DNA of 64,000 nucleotides from positions 86,903-150,902 of the forward strand of contig NZ_BARF01000098.1 of NCBI RefSeq assembly GCF_000367365.1. Direction: 5' to 3'. The DNA is from Streptomyces prunicolor NBRC 13075. Lineage in GTDB: Bacteria; Actinomycetota; Actinomycetes; Streptomycetales; Streptomycetaceae. Under the pieces are notes generated by a model. The model did no database searches. It saw nothing but the letters and a program-made list of their open reading frames with translations, and was not told the origin of the DNA. Both the position numbers and the translations under genes were made by a program. Numbering within the stretch: position 1 is the first letter of the stretch; each line of letters opens with the position of its first letter. Positions 51,176 through 60,195 of the stretch are shown here, piece after piece.

Positions 51176-52435
51176 ATGCCCGATCACAGCACACAACGTC
51201 ACGAAGGACAGCGCGTCGTCTCCCGCAGGCGGCTGCAGGGTACGGCGGGCGCCGCCGGCACCGCGGGACTCCTGGCCGGGGCGGGCGGCGGCACAGTCGC
51301 CCACGCCGCCGGACACGGTCCCATCCCGCTCACCGCGGTCGGCGACAGCGCCGTCCCCTTCCACGGCACCCACCAGGCGGTCATCACCACAGCCCCGCAG
51401 GCGGTGGGCCACCTCCTCGCCTTCGACCTGGGCGCAGACGCCGGCCGCCAGGAGGCCGCCGCGCTGATGCGACGCTGGTCGACCGCGGCCGAGGCGATGG
51501 CCCAGGGGCACCCACCCACCGGCGACGACCAGATCGCCCTCGACGCCGGCCCGTGCAGACTGACCGTCACCTTCGGATTCGGCCGCACCTTCTTCACCAG
51601 AACCGGCCTGGCCCATCGCGCCCCGGCCGCGCTCGTGCCCGTCCCCCGCTTCCCGTCCGACGCCATCGACCCGCAGCGCGGCGAGGGCGATCTGTGGATC
51701 CAGATCGGTGCCGACGACCCCCTCGTCGCCTTCCACGCCCTGCGCATCCTCCAGCGGGAAGCGACCGGAACGGCCGAGGTCCGCTGGCAGATGAGCGGCT
51801 TCAACCGCACCCCCGGCGCCACCACCCGCCCGAAGACCGTCCGCAACCTGATGGGCCAGCTCGACGGCACCGCCAACCCCGAACCCACCGACAGGGATTT
51901 CTCCGCCACAGTCTTCGTCCCCGACGGCCACGGCGCCGAGGCGTGGCTGAACGGAGGCTCCTACGCCGTCGTACGCCGCATCCGCATGCGCCTCGACCAT
52001 TGGGCCGACCTCTCCCGCACGGAGCAGGAACAGGTCATCGGCCGCCGCAAGGACACCGGAGCACCCCTGTCCGCCCCCCACGACGCACCCGAGGCCACTC
52101 CCATGGACCTGAACAAGTTCACCTCCCGCGGATCGCTCGCCATCCCCGCGGACGCCCACATCCGCGTCGCCACGCCCGAGTCCAACGACGGGGCGGCAAT
52201 GCTCCGCCGCGGCTTCTCCCACCACGACGGCTACACCACCGAGGGACAGCCGGACGCGGGACTGCTGTTCATCGCCTGGCAGGCCGACCCCGCCGCCTTC
52301 ATCACGGTCCAGACGAAACTCGACGGCGCCGACCACCTCACCCGTTTCATCCGCCACGAGTCCAGTGCCGTCTTCGCCGTTCCGGGCGGCGCCGCACCGG
52401 GCGAGTACGTCGGCCAGAGCCTGCTGGAGGGATGA
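51176..52435 (+). CDS. Tat-exported DyP-type heme peroxidase (DtpA-like)
   Basis: The ATG at 51176 gives 419 residues with a Tat signal (SRRRLQGTAGAAG, about residues 16-28, then a hydrophobic core). The DyP signature GQLDGTANPEP (GxxDG, about 228-238) carries the distal Asp, and a proximal His is available in the RLDHWADL region. Order and type match the S. lividans dtpA locus (sco, ecuC, dtpA), where the peroxidase removes the H2O2 made by GlxA. A GlxA-like gene lies 8.6 kb downstream in this window. Confidence 0.9.
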   Translation: MPDHSTQRHEGQRVVSRRRLQGTAGAAGTAGLLAGAGGGTVAHAAGHGPIPLTAVGDSAVPFHGTHQAVITTAPQAVGHLLAFDLGADAGRQEAAALMRRWSTAAEAMAQGHPPTGDDQIALDAGPCRLTVTFGFGRTFFTRTGLAHRAPAALVPVPRFPSDAIDPQRGEGDLWIQIGADDPLVAFHALRILQREATGTAEVRWQMSGFNRTPGATTRPKTVRNLMGQLDGTANPEPTDRDFSATVFVPDGHGAEAWLNGGSYAVVRRIRMRLDHWADLSRTEQEQVIGRRKDTGAPLSAPHDAPEATPMDLNKFTSRGSLAIPADAHIRVATPESNDGAAMLRRGFSHHDGYTTEGQPDAGLLFIAWQADPAAFITVQTKLDGADHLTRFIRHESSAVFAVPGGAAPGEYVGQSLLEG

Positions 52436-52436
52436 C

Positions 52437-53414
52437 ATGACAGGCATGCAGCGCATGAACATGACCGGTCCGATGTGGATGCCGACCGCTCCACCGACCC
52501 TGGGGCGGCTGCTGGCCTGGCATCCCCAGCCGCTGCCGGTGGAGCCCCTCGCCTGTCTCCTCGCCCTGGCCGCCTACGGTCTGGGTGTGTGGCGGCTGCG
52601 GCGGCGCGGCGACGGCTGGCCGCTCGCCCGCACCCTGTGGTGGACCGCGGGCGTGCTCACGGCCGGGGCGGTCACCTGCACCGGCGTGGGCGGCTACGGC
52701 ATGGAGTTGTTCAGTGTCCACATGGTGCAGCACATGGTGCTGTCCATGCTCTCCCCGATCCTGCTCCTGCTCGGAGCGCCGATCACGCTCGCCCTGCGGG
52801 CCCTGCCCACCGCCGCACGTGGCCGCACCGGCCCCCGGGAACTGCTCACCCGGTTCCTGCACAGCCGCGCGGCCCGGGTGTTCTCCTCGCCGCTGTTCAC
52901 CCTGCCGCTGTTCATCGCCAGCCTCTACGGCCTGTACTTCACGCCTCTGTTCGATCTCCTGATGGGCAGCTGGCTCAGCCACGAGTGGATGCTGGCCCAC
53001 TTCCTGATGACCGGCCTGTTGTTCTTCTGGCCCATCCTCGGCGTCGACCCGGCGCCCCGGCGCCCCTCCCACCTGCTGCGGATGCTGGAACTGTTCATCG
53101 GCATGCCCTTCCACGCCTTCTTCGGCATCGCCGTGATGATGTCGACCACCCTGGTCGCCGCGTTCTTCGCACACCCTCCGATCGCCTGGCACCTCAGCCC
53201 CCTCGCCGACCAGAACACCGGCGGCGGCATCGCCTGGGCCTTCAGCGAGATCCCCACCCTGCTCGTGCTGATGGCCGTGCTCGTCCAGTGGGCCGGCAGC
53301 GACCGGCGCACTGCCGCCCGCACCGACCGCCAGGCCGACCGGGACCACGACGCCGAACTCGCCGCCTACAACGCCTACCTCGCCCGCCTCGCCGCCCGCG
53401 ACCACCCCGCCTGA
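52437..53414 (+). CDS. CtaG-type cytochrome c oxidase assembly membrane protein
   Basis: The ATG at 52437 follows the DyP stop by 1 bp and gives 325 residues. The caa3_CtaG family features are HMVQHMVLSMLSPILLLLGA (about 87-106), LSHEWMLAHFLMTGLLFFW (about 181-199) and MPFHAFFGIAVMMS, with seven or so helices. The Met-rich start MTGMQRMNMTGPMWMP may bind copper. The protein should assist copper insertion or transport for the neighbouring Sco/PCuAC system. Confidence 0.85.
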   Translation: MTGMQRMNMTGPMWMPTAPPTLGRLLAWHPQPLPVEPLACLLALAAYGLGVWRLRRRGDGWPLARTLWWTAGVLTAGAVTCTGVGGYGMELFSVHMVQHMVLSMLSPILLLLGAPITLALRALPTAARGRTGPRELLTRFLHSRAARVFSSPLFTLPLFIASLYGLYFTPLFDLLMGSWLSHEWMLAHFLMTGLLFFWPILGVDPAPRRPSHLLRMLELFIGMPFHAFFGIAVMMSTTLVAAFFAHPPIAWHLSPLADQNTGGGIAWAFSEIPTLLVLMAVLVQWAGSDRRTAARTDRQADRDHDAELAAYNAYLARLAARDHPA

Positions 53415-53479
53415 GACCCGGCGGTCCCCGCGCTCGTGCCGCACCCGACACGCTGGCTCACCCTGGAGGAACACCTCAC

Positions 53480-54112
53480 GTGAACACATGCGAACTCAGC
53501 AGGCTCCGCCCCGTGCACCGTCTGTCCCTTGCGCGCGGCCGACAGCAGGACCGCAACCGGCCGGGGCGCAACGCAGGGATCAAGGGACCGGCCACGCGTC
53601 ACCGCACCGCCCTGGCCGCCGCTCTGTCCGCGGCGCTCATCGTTCTGGCCGCGGGCTGCGGCAGCGCCAGCCGGCACAGCAGCCCCGGGAGCGGCACGTC
53701 CCGTGCCGGAACACCAGGCGTCACCTCGGCCCCGGGCCGGCTCAGCGTGCACACCGCCGACATCGACCTGACGATCACGAGCGCCGTCGCGCACCTCGAT
53801 GGATCCGGCGACGGCACGCTCTCGATGTCGGTGCGCAACGGCGGTGCGGTGCCCGAGCACCTCGGCATGGTCGCGACTCCGGACGAGGGAAGGGGCGTCC
53901 TGGTGGGCGGGCGGTCCGCCGAGGGCGACGGATCGCTGTCCACCGCGGGGATCCTGCTGCTGTCCGGTACCACCGTCGCCTTCCACGGCGACGGGCCGCG
54001 CGTGGAACTGCATCACGTCCGCGGCATCACCGCCGGGCACACACTGCCGGTGTCCCTCCAGTTCGCAGTGGCCGGGCTGGTCCGGCTCCAGGCACGTGTG
54101 TCCTCGTCCTGA
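53480..54112 (+). CDS. Second PCuAC-like lipoprotein
   Basis: A GTG at 53480 behind CTGGAGGAA gives 210 residues. The first 44 or so are basic and precede a hydrophobic segment and lipobox (LIVLAAGCGS, Cys about 60), so the true start may be later, although no good in-frame start is seen. The mature domain (IDLTITSAVAHLDGSGDGTL) resembles PCuAC, but the copper motif is reduced to scattered His and Met (VPEHLGMV and VELHHVRG). It ends the copper block. Confidence 0.65.
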   Translation: MNTCELSRLRPVHRLSLARGRQQDRNRPGRNAGIKGPATRHRTALAAALSAALIVLAAGCGSASRHSSPGSGTSRAGTPGVTSAPGRLSVHTADIDLTITSAVAHLDGSGDGTLSMSVRNGGAVPEHLGMVATPDEGRGVLVGGRSAEGDGSLSTAGILLLSGTTVAFHGDGPRVELHHVRGITAGHTLPVSLQFAVAGLVRLQARVSSS

Positions 54113-54133
54113 CCACCGCTCCTCGGGCGTGCC

Positions 54134-54547
54134 TCAGTGTCCCGGGCCCGCCGTCGTGGCGCCGGGGAAGGCCGCATCGAGGGCCTGCGATCGGTCGGTA
54201 TAGCCGGTGATGCGGGTGACGAGTCCGTCCGCGACGTCGAAGACGTGGTAAACGACGGTCTCCGGGTCGGCCGGAGGCACGGTGCCGTGGATCCGCAGGC
54301 CGAGGACCACTGCCGCCGGGTAGGTGAAGGTCTCCTCTATCCGGGCCCGCAGCCCGAGAGCGTGCAGGCGGGCGCACCGGCTGAGGACGTGGGAGCGGGT
54401 GTGACAGCCCCTGCCGTCTCCTTCGGACGGGATCCAGCACACGTACGGGTGCAGGACGTCGGCCAGCGACCGGCAGTCGGCGGTGTCCAGGGCTTCGCGC
54501 AGCCGAGCGGTCAGGGCACCGGGACCGGGCCGGGAACGTGGTGACAT
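54134..54547 (-). CDS. SnoaL/NTF2-like domain protein
   Basis: The 137-residue protein has the cone-shaped NTF2-like pattern: an N-terminal helix (LTARLREALDTADCRSLADV), then WIPSEGDGRGCHTRSHVLSR, and beta strands ending HVFDVADGLVTRITGYTD. Such small proteins are isomerases, hydrolases or ligand binders. It lies downstream of the FAD monooxygenase on the same strand with an 87-bp gap, so the two may act on the same compound. Confidence 0.75.
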   Translation of the reverse strand: MSPRSRPGPGALTARLREALDTADCRSLADVLHPYVCWIPSEGDGRGCHTRSHVLSRCARLHALGLRARIEETFTYPAAVVLGLRIHGTVPPADPETVVYHVFDVADGLVTRITGYTDRSQALDAAFPGATTAGPGH

Positions 54548-54634
54548 GCGGGTCTCCCAAGTGTGCGAAGTGCCGCCGAGTGGGTCCCGTCCGAGGGATT
54601 ACGGTGCCCGGAGCGGTACCGCAGCCCGGTCCGG

Positions 54635-55822
54635 CTAGACGGGCACTGCGGCGAGTTGTCGCAGTGCGGGCCGCTGCTTCCCGGCCAGCGAGGTGCCGGT
54701 GAGACGGCTCGCACCCGGCAGGCCGGCAAAGCGCAGGGCGGCTCGGCGGACACGCAGCCGCCGCTCCGATTCGGGGACGAACCAGCCGGCCGTTCTCCGG
54801 GCGACGCGCTGTCTGTCCCTGATGACAGGACGCCACAGGCGTTCGTAGCCGTGCAGCGCGTCCTCGACGCGTCGCGTGCCGGCGAGCTGGTCGGCCAGGA
54901 CATAGGCCCCCGCAACCGCCAGGGAGGCGCCCTGCCCGCCAAGCAGGGACGCGGCCTGGCAAGCGTCGCCCAGCAGCACGACCCGCCCGCGGCTCCAGCG
55001 GGGCAGATCCGCCTGGGCGACCTGGTCGTAGTAGACCCGCGAGGAGGGCGGGCAGCCGGCCAGGGCGCGGGGTACGAGCCAGCCGAGGGAGCCGTACTCG
55101 TGGTACAGGGCGGCCCTTGCGTCCTCGGGACGGCGGGGGTCGGCACTGCGGTGGACGGCGAAGGCGGCGACGGTGCCGTCCCTGAGTGCGTAGAGGCCCA
55201 TCTGCCGCCCGGCGGTGTCGGTGAGGCAGAACCGGTCGCCCAGTGCGGCGTGGACGTGGGGGTCGGCGAAGGTGAACGCGGCGGTGTGGTAGCCGAGGTA
55301 GCGCACGAACCGTTGTTCCTCGCCGAAGACCATGGCCCGCACGGTGGAGTGCAGTCCGTCGGCCCCGACGAGGAGGTCGGCGTCGAGGACAGTGCCGTCG
55401 GTGAGAGTGACGTGGACGCCGTAGGGGCTCGGGTCGATGCGTGCCGGGCCGACGCCGAAGCGCAGGCCGACGGCGAAGGACAGCCGTTCCCGCAGGGCGA
55501 GTTCGAGGTCCGGCCGCATGATGCTGAGCAGACGCCCGTCCAGGGAACGTGCGAACCGGTCGTACCCGAGCCGGGCGCGGCACCGGCCGTCATCGTCGAG
55601 GAAGGCCGCCTCGGAGACCGGATAGCCCAGCTCCTCCAGCCAGGGCAGCACACCCATGGCCTCGGCCGCGTCGTAGCCCGGCCCGAAGAAGTCGATCATG
55701 TATCCCTCGGTGCGGGGCTGCGGAGCCTTCTCCAGGACCACGACCTCCCAGCCGAGCACGTTGTGCAGCCGGCCGGCCAGCGACAGCCCGGCGATACCGG
55801 CTCCGCAGATCACTGCTCTCAT
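54635..55822 (-). CDS. Class A FAD-dependent monooxygenase
   Basis: The ATG at 55822 gives 395 residues (an ATG at 55858 would add 12). Motifs of PHBH-fold aromatic hydroxylases are GxGxxG in VICGAGIAGLSLAGRL (about 4-19), the DG motif LLVGADGLHSTVRA (about 152-165) and the GD motif VVLLGDACQAASLLGGQGAS (about 285-304). They oxidise aromatic or polyketide substrates, or inactivate antibiotics such as tetracycline. A perfect 15-bp palindrome overlaps its promoter region and is shared with four other promoters to the right. Confidence 0.88.
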   Translation of the reverse strand: MRAVICGAGIAGLSLAGRLHNVLGWEVVVLEKAPQPRTEGYMIDFFGPGYDAAEAMGVLPWLEELGYPVSEAAFLDDDGRCRARLGYDRFARSLDGRLLSIMRPDLELALRERLSFAVGLRFGVGPARIDPSPYGVHVTLTDGTVLDADLLVGADGLHSTVRAMVFGEEQRFVRYLGYHTAAFTFADPHVHAALGDRFCLTDTAGRQMGLYALRDGTVAAFAVHRSADPRRPEDARAALYHEYGSLGWLVPRALAGCPPSSRVYYDQVAQADLPRWSRGRVVLLGDACQAASLLGGQGASLAVAGAYVLADQLAGTRRVEDALHGYERLWRPVIRDRQRVARRTAGWFVPESERRLRVRRAALRFAGLPGASRLTGTSLAGKQRPALRQLAAVPV

Positions 55823-55870
55823 CGGTGCGTTTCGCCTCTCCACTCCCCGGGCGTTCATCCCCTCCCCCAC

Positions 55871-55887
55871 TTTTGCATTATGCAAAG
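55871..55887. promoter_or_regulatory. Shared palindrome, site A
   Basis: TTTTGCATTATGCAAAG contains the perfect palindrome TTTGCAT-T-ATGCAAA (55872-55886). It lies 13 bp before the first possible monooxygenase start (leftward) and 163 bp before the permease start (rightward). On the minus strand its centre gives TAATGC, a possible -10. Confidence 0.8.
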
Positions 55888-56049
55888 CTCAGGGCAAGAA
55901 GGCCCTGCTCCAGCCACGCGGAGGCGGGGAATCTTGATACTTCCCTAACGCCTCACTGATGGTCTCCTGACGTATTGTCATGACCGGTGTGCCGGGAAGA
56001 CGGGTCGGCGAAGTGTGTCCTGAACGAACCCTCCCAGGAAGGTCTTCGC

Positions 56050-57450
56050 GTGACCTCGTCACAGTCGGCTGCCGCCGTCGCGACAGCCCCGTCCCTCGCC
56101 GTGCGTGGCCGTGGCCCGCGCCGCTCCGTTCTCTTCTTCGCCTTCGCCTTCGCGGTGATCGCTGACCCGGTCTCCTCGGTGGCGTACGCGATCGAGGCCG
56201 CGCTGCGCGCCCTGCACGGCGACCTCGCGCTGCTGATGCCGACGATGAGCCTGGTCGTCGGACTCGTCGTGGTCGTCACCGCCAACTACTGGCAGCTGGT
56301 GCGCCGATTTCCCAGAGGCGGCGGCGCTGCAGCCGCGGCCGGGCGGGCCTTCGGACCGCGCTGGACCTTTCTGCCGATCGGCGCACTCGTCGTCGACTTC
56401 GTGCTGACCATCGGTATCTCGATCTCCGCGGCAGCCAGCGCGATGATCGCCCTGTTTCCGGGGCTGGCCGTGTGGCGCATTCCGCTGGCCTTGGTCCTGC
56501 TGGTCGTAGTGGGCGGGCTGACCTGGTTCGGGCACGGCGGACGGCTGCTGTTCGCCGTCATGACCGTCGCCTTCGTCGTCACCTCCGTGGCCGTGCTGAT
56601 CCTGGGTTTCACCTCGCCCCACACGAACGGCCACGCCGCTACTGCCACAAACCCGGGCCACTCGGCGGTACTCGCGGTGGTCCTGGCCTTCCCGGTCGCG
56701 ATGGCCCTGGCCACCGGCATCGAGGCGCCATCGACCGCGATCGCCCAGCTCGGCCAGCTCGACGACACCCACCGCCGCCGCTTCGGCAGAGGCACCCTCG
56801 CCCTGCTGGTCGTGATCGTCGGCGGCCTGACCCTGGCCCTGACCGCGCTCGCCGTCCGACTGCACATCGGCATCCCCGCCAGCGACTCCACCCAGATCGC
56901 CGACATCGCCCACGCCGCCGCCGGACCCGGCTGGCTCTACGGCGCCTTCCAGCTGACCAGCTCACTGCTGCTGCTAGCCGCCGCCAGCTCCTCCTTCCAG
57001 GCCGGACCGGGACTGCTGAAGGCCCTGGCTGGAACGGCCGAACAGCCCGGTGTACTGCCCCCGGTCCTCGGCCGGGCCAACCAGCACCACACCCCGTACT
57101 GGTCGGTCGTCGTCTACCTCGCCGCAGCAGCGCTGATCATCGTCGCGGCCGCGGGCCAGGAACAGGAACTGGTCCTCTTCTACGCCGTCGCCGTATTCGT
57201 CAGCTTCCTGGTGGGGCTGATGGCCATGGCCCGCTTCGCCACCCGCGAACAGAAGACCGTCCTGGCCTGGGTCAACGGGCTTGCCGCCGCGGCCGTCGCC
57301 TTCACCCTCGCGGTGAACCTGCTGCGCGGCTGGCCCATGCTCTCCCTGGCCGCCACCCTGCTCATCGCGGCCGGACTGTACGTCCGGTGGACACGGGCAG
57401 GGCGCCCCAGCGGCATCGAAGACGTCGAGACGCATGCCGAAGCGAACTGA
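56050..57450 (+). CDS. APC-superfamily amino acid permease
   Basis: A GTG at 56050 behind AGGAAGG gives 466 residues (a GTG at 55987 is an alternative). It has twelve or so hydrophobic helices and the APC family hallmarks ADPVSSVAYAIEAALRAL (about 37-54), FVLTIGISISAAASAM and VAMALATGIEAPSTAIAQLG. The substrate is probably an amino acid or polyamine, but cannot be named. It is divergent from the monooxygenase gene and shares the intergenic palindrome. Confidence 0.85.
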   Translation: MTSSQSAAAVATAPSLAVRGRGPRRSVLFFAFAFAVIADPVSSVAYAIEAALRALHGDLALLMPTMSLVVGLVVVVTANYWQLVRRFPRGGGAAAAAGRAFGPRWTFLPIGALVVDFVLTIGISISAAASAMIALFPGLAVWRIPLALVLLVVVGGLTWFGHGGRLLFAVMTVAFVVTSVAVLILGFTSPHTNGHAATATNPGHSAVLAVVLAFPVAMALATGIEAPSTAIAQLGQLDDTHRRRFGRGTLALLVVIVGGLTLALTALAVRLHIGIPASDSTQIADIAHAAAGPGWLYGAFQLTSSLLLLAAASSSFQAGPGLLKALAGTAEQPGVLPPVLGRANQHHTPYWSVVVYLAAAALIIVAAAGQEQELVLFYAVAVFVSFLVGLMAMARFATREQKTVLAWVNGLAAAAVAFTLAVNLLRGWPMLSLAATLLIAAGLYVRWTRAGRPSGIEDVETHAEAN

Positions 57451-57464
57451 AACCCACGGGAGAG

Positions 57465-57906
57465 TCAGGCGCTGTCGGCCCGGACGACGAGGACCGGGCA
57501 GGTGGCGTGATGCACGCAGTGATGGCTGACCGATCCGGGGAGCATCCCGGTGAAGGCGCCACGGCCATGACTTCCGACGACCAGCAGGTCGGCCTCCCTG
57601 GCCGCCTCGGTCAGCACCACCGCCGGATGACCTTCGACGACCTGGGGATCGACGGGTACATCCGGATGCTCCCCCAGGGTCTCCTCGACCGTGACCCGTA
57701 GGTTCTCGCGGGCCTGCTCCTCGAAGTCTGCGTCGGAGTGGTTCACGGGCATGCCGTAGGTCGCCGGCAAGCCGCCACGCCTGCACAGGGCGCAGCCGCA
57801 CACCGGTCAGCCCGGCCTGGCGGGCGGCATAGCGCAGGGCCGCCCGGCTCGTCTCGGACCCGTCGACACCGACCACGATGAAGGGTGGGGAAACCTGGCT
57901 GTTCAC
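57465..57906 (-). pseudogene. Universal stress protein gene with a frameshift
   Basis: The minus strand begins with a GTG at 57906: MNSQVSPPFIVVGVDGSETS and on to TGVRLRPVQAWRL, a normal UspA N-terminus with the VGVDGS motif. The remainder is in another frame from LPATYGMPVNHSD, through VEGHPAVVLTEAAREADLLV, to GSHGRGAFTGMLPGSVSHHC and PVLVVRADSA at 57465. The switch needs a one-base change near 57768-57773, where CTTGCC appears to hold an extra base. The ATP-binding G-x2-G-x9-GS motif is otherwise intact, so the change is recent or a sequencing error. Confidence 0.8.
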
Positions 57907-58021
57907 TGTTCACCTCTGCGTCCTGCGCTTTCACCCACTCTCCCGCGAGCCGACCCGAGCCTTGAGGGGCCCTTCGGCCCCCATCGGCGGACGACGGCCT
58001 GTGACGCACGCCCTTGACTAG

Positions 58022-58038
58022 TTTTGCATAATGCAAAT
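58022..58038. promoter_or_regulatory. Shared palindrome, site B
   Basis: TTTTGCATAATGCAAAT contains the perfect palindrome TTTGCAT-A-ATGCAAA. A TTGACT -35-like box lies immediately upstream at 58014-58019, so the site sits inside the promoter of the CLC gene, 17 bp before its ATG. Binding should repress. It also lies upstream of the divergent universal stress protein gene. Confidence 0.8.
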
Positions 58039-58055
58039 GTGAGGAAGGGGAGGCG

Positions 58056-59846
58056 ATGAGCGCCATACCGGCAGCGACTGACGGGAAGCACGTGTCCAGC
58101 AGCACAACCAGTGGTTTCACCCCCGCACCGAGGCTCGCGGGACTACGCACCACCCCCTGGGGCCTGATGGCCCTGGCCGTCGTGGTCGGCGCCGGAGCCG
58201 GAGCGGGCTCGGTGGTCTTCCGCTGGTGCATCAAGACGTTCACCCGCCTGTTCTCCGGCCATGGCGACTACGCGGCAGCCCCCGGCGCGAGCAATCCGCA
58301 CGTGCCGTGGCTGGGCCCGTACTTCGTACTCCTGGCGCCAGTGGTAGGCGGTCTGCTGTACGGGCCGCTGGTGAACCGGTTCGCCAAGGAGGCCCGCGGC
58401 CACGGGGTCCCCGAGGTGATGCTCGCGGTCGCCCAGCGCGGCGGGCGCATCAGCCCCAAGGTCGCCGTCGTCAAGACCCTCGCCTCCGCTCTGTGCATCG
58501 GCTCGGGTGGTTCGGTGGGCCGGGAAGGGCCGATCGTACAGATCGGCTCGGCGCTCGGCTCCACCCTCGGCCGGGTGACGAAGGTGACCGAGGGCCGGAT
58601 GAAACTGCTGGTCGCATGTGGTGCGGCGGGCGGCATCGCGGCAACCTTCAACGCACCGCTTGCCGGTGTGTTCTTCGCCATGGAGCTGATCCTGGGCACC
58701 TTCACCGCTGAAGCCTTCGGCGCCACCGTGCTGGCCAGCGTGACCGCGAGCGTCATCGGGCGGGCAGCCTTCGGCAACGCCGCCTTCCTGAGCCTCCCCG
58801 ACTTCCACGTCGACCATCTCGCCCAGTACGGCCTGTTCGCCGCGCTCGGCGTCGGCGCCGCCGTGGTGGGGGTGGGCTTCTCGCGGTTCCTGTATCTGAT
58901 CGAGGACGCCTGCGACTGGGTCTGGCGCGGCCCGGAGTGGCTGCGCCCGGCCGTCGGCGGCCTCGCGCTCGGGCTGGTGCTGCTGGCTCTGCCAGAGATG
59001 TACGGTGTCGGCTACCCCGTGCTGCAGAACGCGACCGAAGGCCACTACGCAGTCGGCTTCCTGCTCCTGCTGCTGATGGGGAAGATGCTGGCGACCAGCC
59101 TGACCATCGGGATCGGCGGCTCCGGCGGGGTGTTCGCACCCAGCCTGTTCATCGGGGCGATGCTCGGCTCGGCGTACGGCATCGGTGTCCACCACCTGCT
59201 GCCCCACTCCGCCGGCGCGGTCGGCGCGTACGCACTGGTCGGCATGGGTGCCGTGTTCGCCGGCGCGGCCCGGGCTCCGATCACCGCCGTGGTGATCCTC
59301 TTCGAGCTGACGGGCGAGTACTCGATCATCCTGCCGCTCATGCTCGCGATCGTGCTGGCCACCGCCACCAGTCACCTGCTGACCCGAGACACCATCTACA
59401 CCCTGAAGCTGCGCCGACGCGGCATCGACCTCGAAGGCCCCGCCCCCGGCGCCCGGATCGGCACCCAGCACGTCGGCGCCGTGATGGAACCGCTGCCCTC
59501 TCCCCTGGCCACCTCCACTGCGCTGGCGGACGCCGCCGATCTGCTGAGCCTGTCCGGGCATGGCGCCCTTCCGGTGATCGACGACTCAGGCACCTACGCA
59601 GGGGTCGTCACCGCGCAGGCGGTGGCCGAGGCCCTGGCCGAGCAGCCGGAGGACGCGCCAACCCGGGTCGGACAGCTCGCCGAGCCTCCTGCCCCCGTCA
59701 CCGCCGACCAGCCCTTGGCCCAGGCCCTGCACGCGCTGCTGTCGGCCGCGGGAACCGGCGTTCCGGTCCTCGACTCGGAGCACGGCAAGCCGGTCGGCTG
59801 GCTCAGCCACCAGAGCGCGCTGCGCGCGGTGCACGCGGCCCCATGA
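58056..59846 (+). CDS. CLC-family chloride channel/antiporter with CBS pair
   Basis: The ATG at 58056 behind GGGGAGG gives 596 residues. CLC selectivity motifs are present: GSGGSVGREGPIVQIGS (about 149-165) and GIGGSGGVFAPSLF (about 350-363), plus GxFxP-type residues. A tandem CBS domain follows at about 470-590 (MEPLPSPLATSTALADAADLL and LAEPPAPVTADQPLAQALHA). It should move chloride, possibly in exchange for protons, with nucleotide control through CBS. Acid or envelope stress is a plausible setting. Its promoter carries site B. Confidence 0.92.
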   Translation: MSAIPAATDGKHVSSSTTSGFTPAPRLAGLRTTPWGLMALAVVVGAGAGAGSVVFRWCIKTFTRLFSGHGDYAAAPGASNPHVPWLGPYFVLLAPVVGGLLYGPLVNRFAKEARGHGVPEVMLAVAQRGGRISPKVAVVKTLASALCIGSGGSVGREGPIVQIGSALGSTLGRVTKVTEGRMKLLVACGAAGGIAATFNAPLAGVFFAMELILGTFTAEAFGATVLASVTASVIGRAAFGNAAFLSLPDFHVDHLAQYGLFAALGVGAAVVGVGFSRFLYLIEDACDWVWRGPEWLRPAVGGLALGLVLLALPEMYGVGYPVLQNATEGHYAVGFLLLLLMGKMLATSLTIGIGGSGGVFAPSLFIGAMLGSAYGIGVHHLLPHSAGAVGAYALVGMGAVFAGAARAPITAVVILFELTGEYSIILPLMLAIVLATATSHLLTRDTIYTLKLRRRGIDLEGPAPGARIGTQHVGAVMEPLPSPLATSTALADAADLLSLSGHGALPVIDDSGTYAGVVTAQAVAEALAEQPEDAPTRVGQLAEPPAPVTADQPLAQALHALLSAAGTGVPVLDSEHGKPVGWLSHQSALRAVHAAP

Positions 59847-59883
59847 CGACGCACCGGCCCGCCTGCCCGAGCCCGCGACCAAC

Positions 59884-59900
59884 TTTTGCACTATGCAAAA
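59884..59900. promoter_or_regulatory. Shared palindrome, site C
   Basis: TTTTGCACTATGCAAAA has perfect 7-base arms TTTTGCA and TGCAAAA around CTA. It lies 50 bp before the zinc-ribbon gene and 38 bp after the CLC stop, which argues that the next two genes have their own promoter and are not just read through from CLC. Confidence 0.8.
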
Positions 59901-59949
59901 ATGGGTACGAGGGGGCTGGACGCCCGGATCGCTCCGAAAGAGGTGGGCC

Positions 59950-60195
59950 ATGCATACAGACCATGTCCAGCGCTCCTACTCGTTCGTGTGCCTCGACTGC
60001 GGCCACGGCTGGGAGGACACCTACGACATCGACGTGACCATGGACGAGCACGCGCGGATCACCGCCGTCTACCGCCTCGACGGCAGGCGGGTGCCGTCAC
60101 CGCTGCAGTCGCCCTACTGCCCCGCCTGCGAGAATCACAAGATACGAATCATGCGGCCCGGACGCGTGGCGACCGCCCGCCGCCACGAGAAGTGA
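59950..60195 (+). CDS. Small zinc-ribbon protein
   Basis: The 81-residue protein has two Cys pairs, FVCLDCGHGW at about residues 13-22 and YCPACENHKI at about 56-65, spaced as in a zinc ribbon. Between them is an acidic beta region (DTYDIDVTMDEHARITAVYR). AGGTGGG precedes the ATG. It overlaps the DUF4396 gene by 4 bp. The function is unknown; nucleic-acid or protein binding is typical for such ribbons. Confidence 0.7.
   Translation: MHTDHVQRSYSFVCLDCGHGWEDTYDIDVTMDEHARITAVYRLDGRRVPSPLQSPYCPACENHKIRIMRPGRVATARRHEK

Noticed and set aside
57901..57913. GTTCACTGTTCAC words resembling a PHO box
   Set aside because: They coincide with the ribosome site and start codon of the universal stress protein gene; only two short units, no proper 11-bp spacing.
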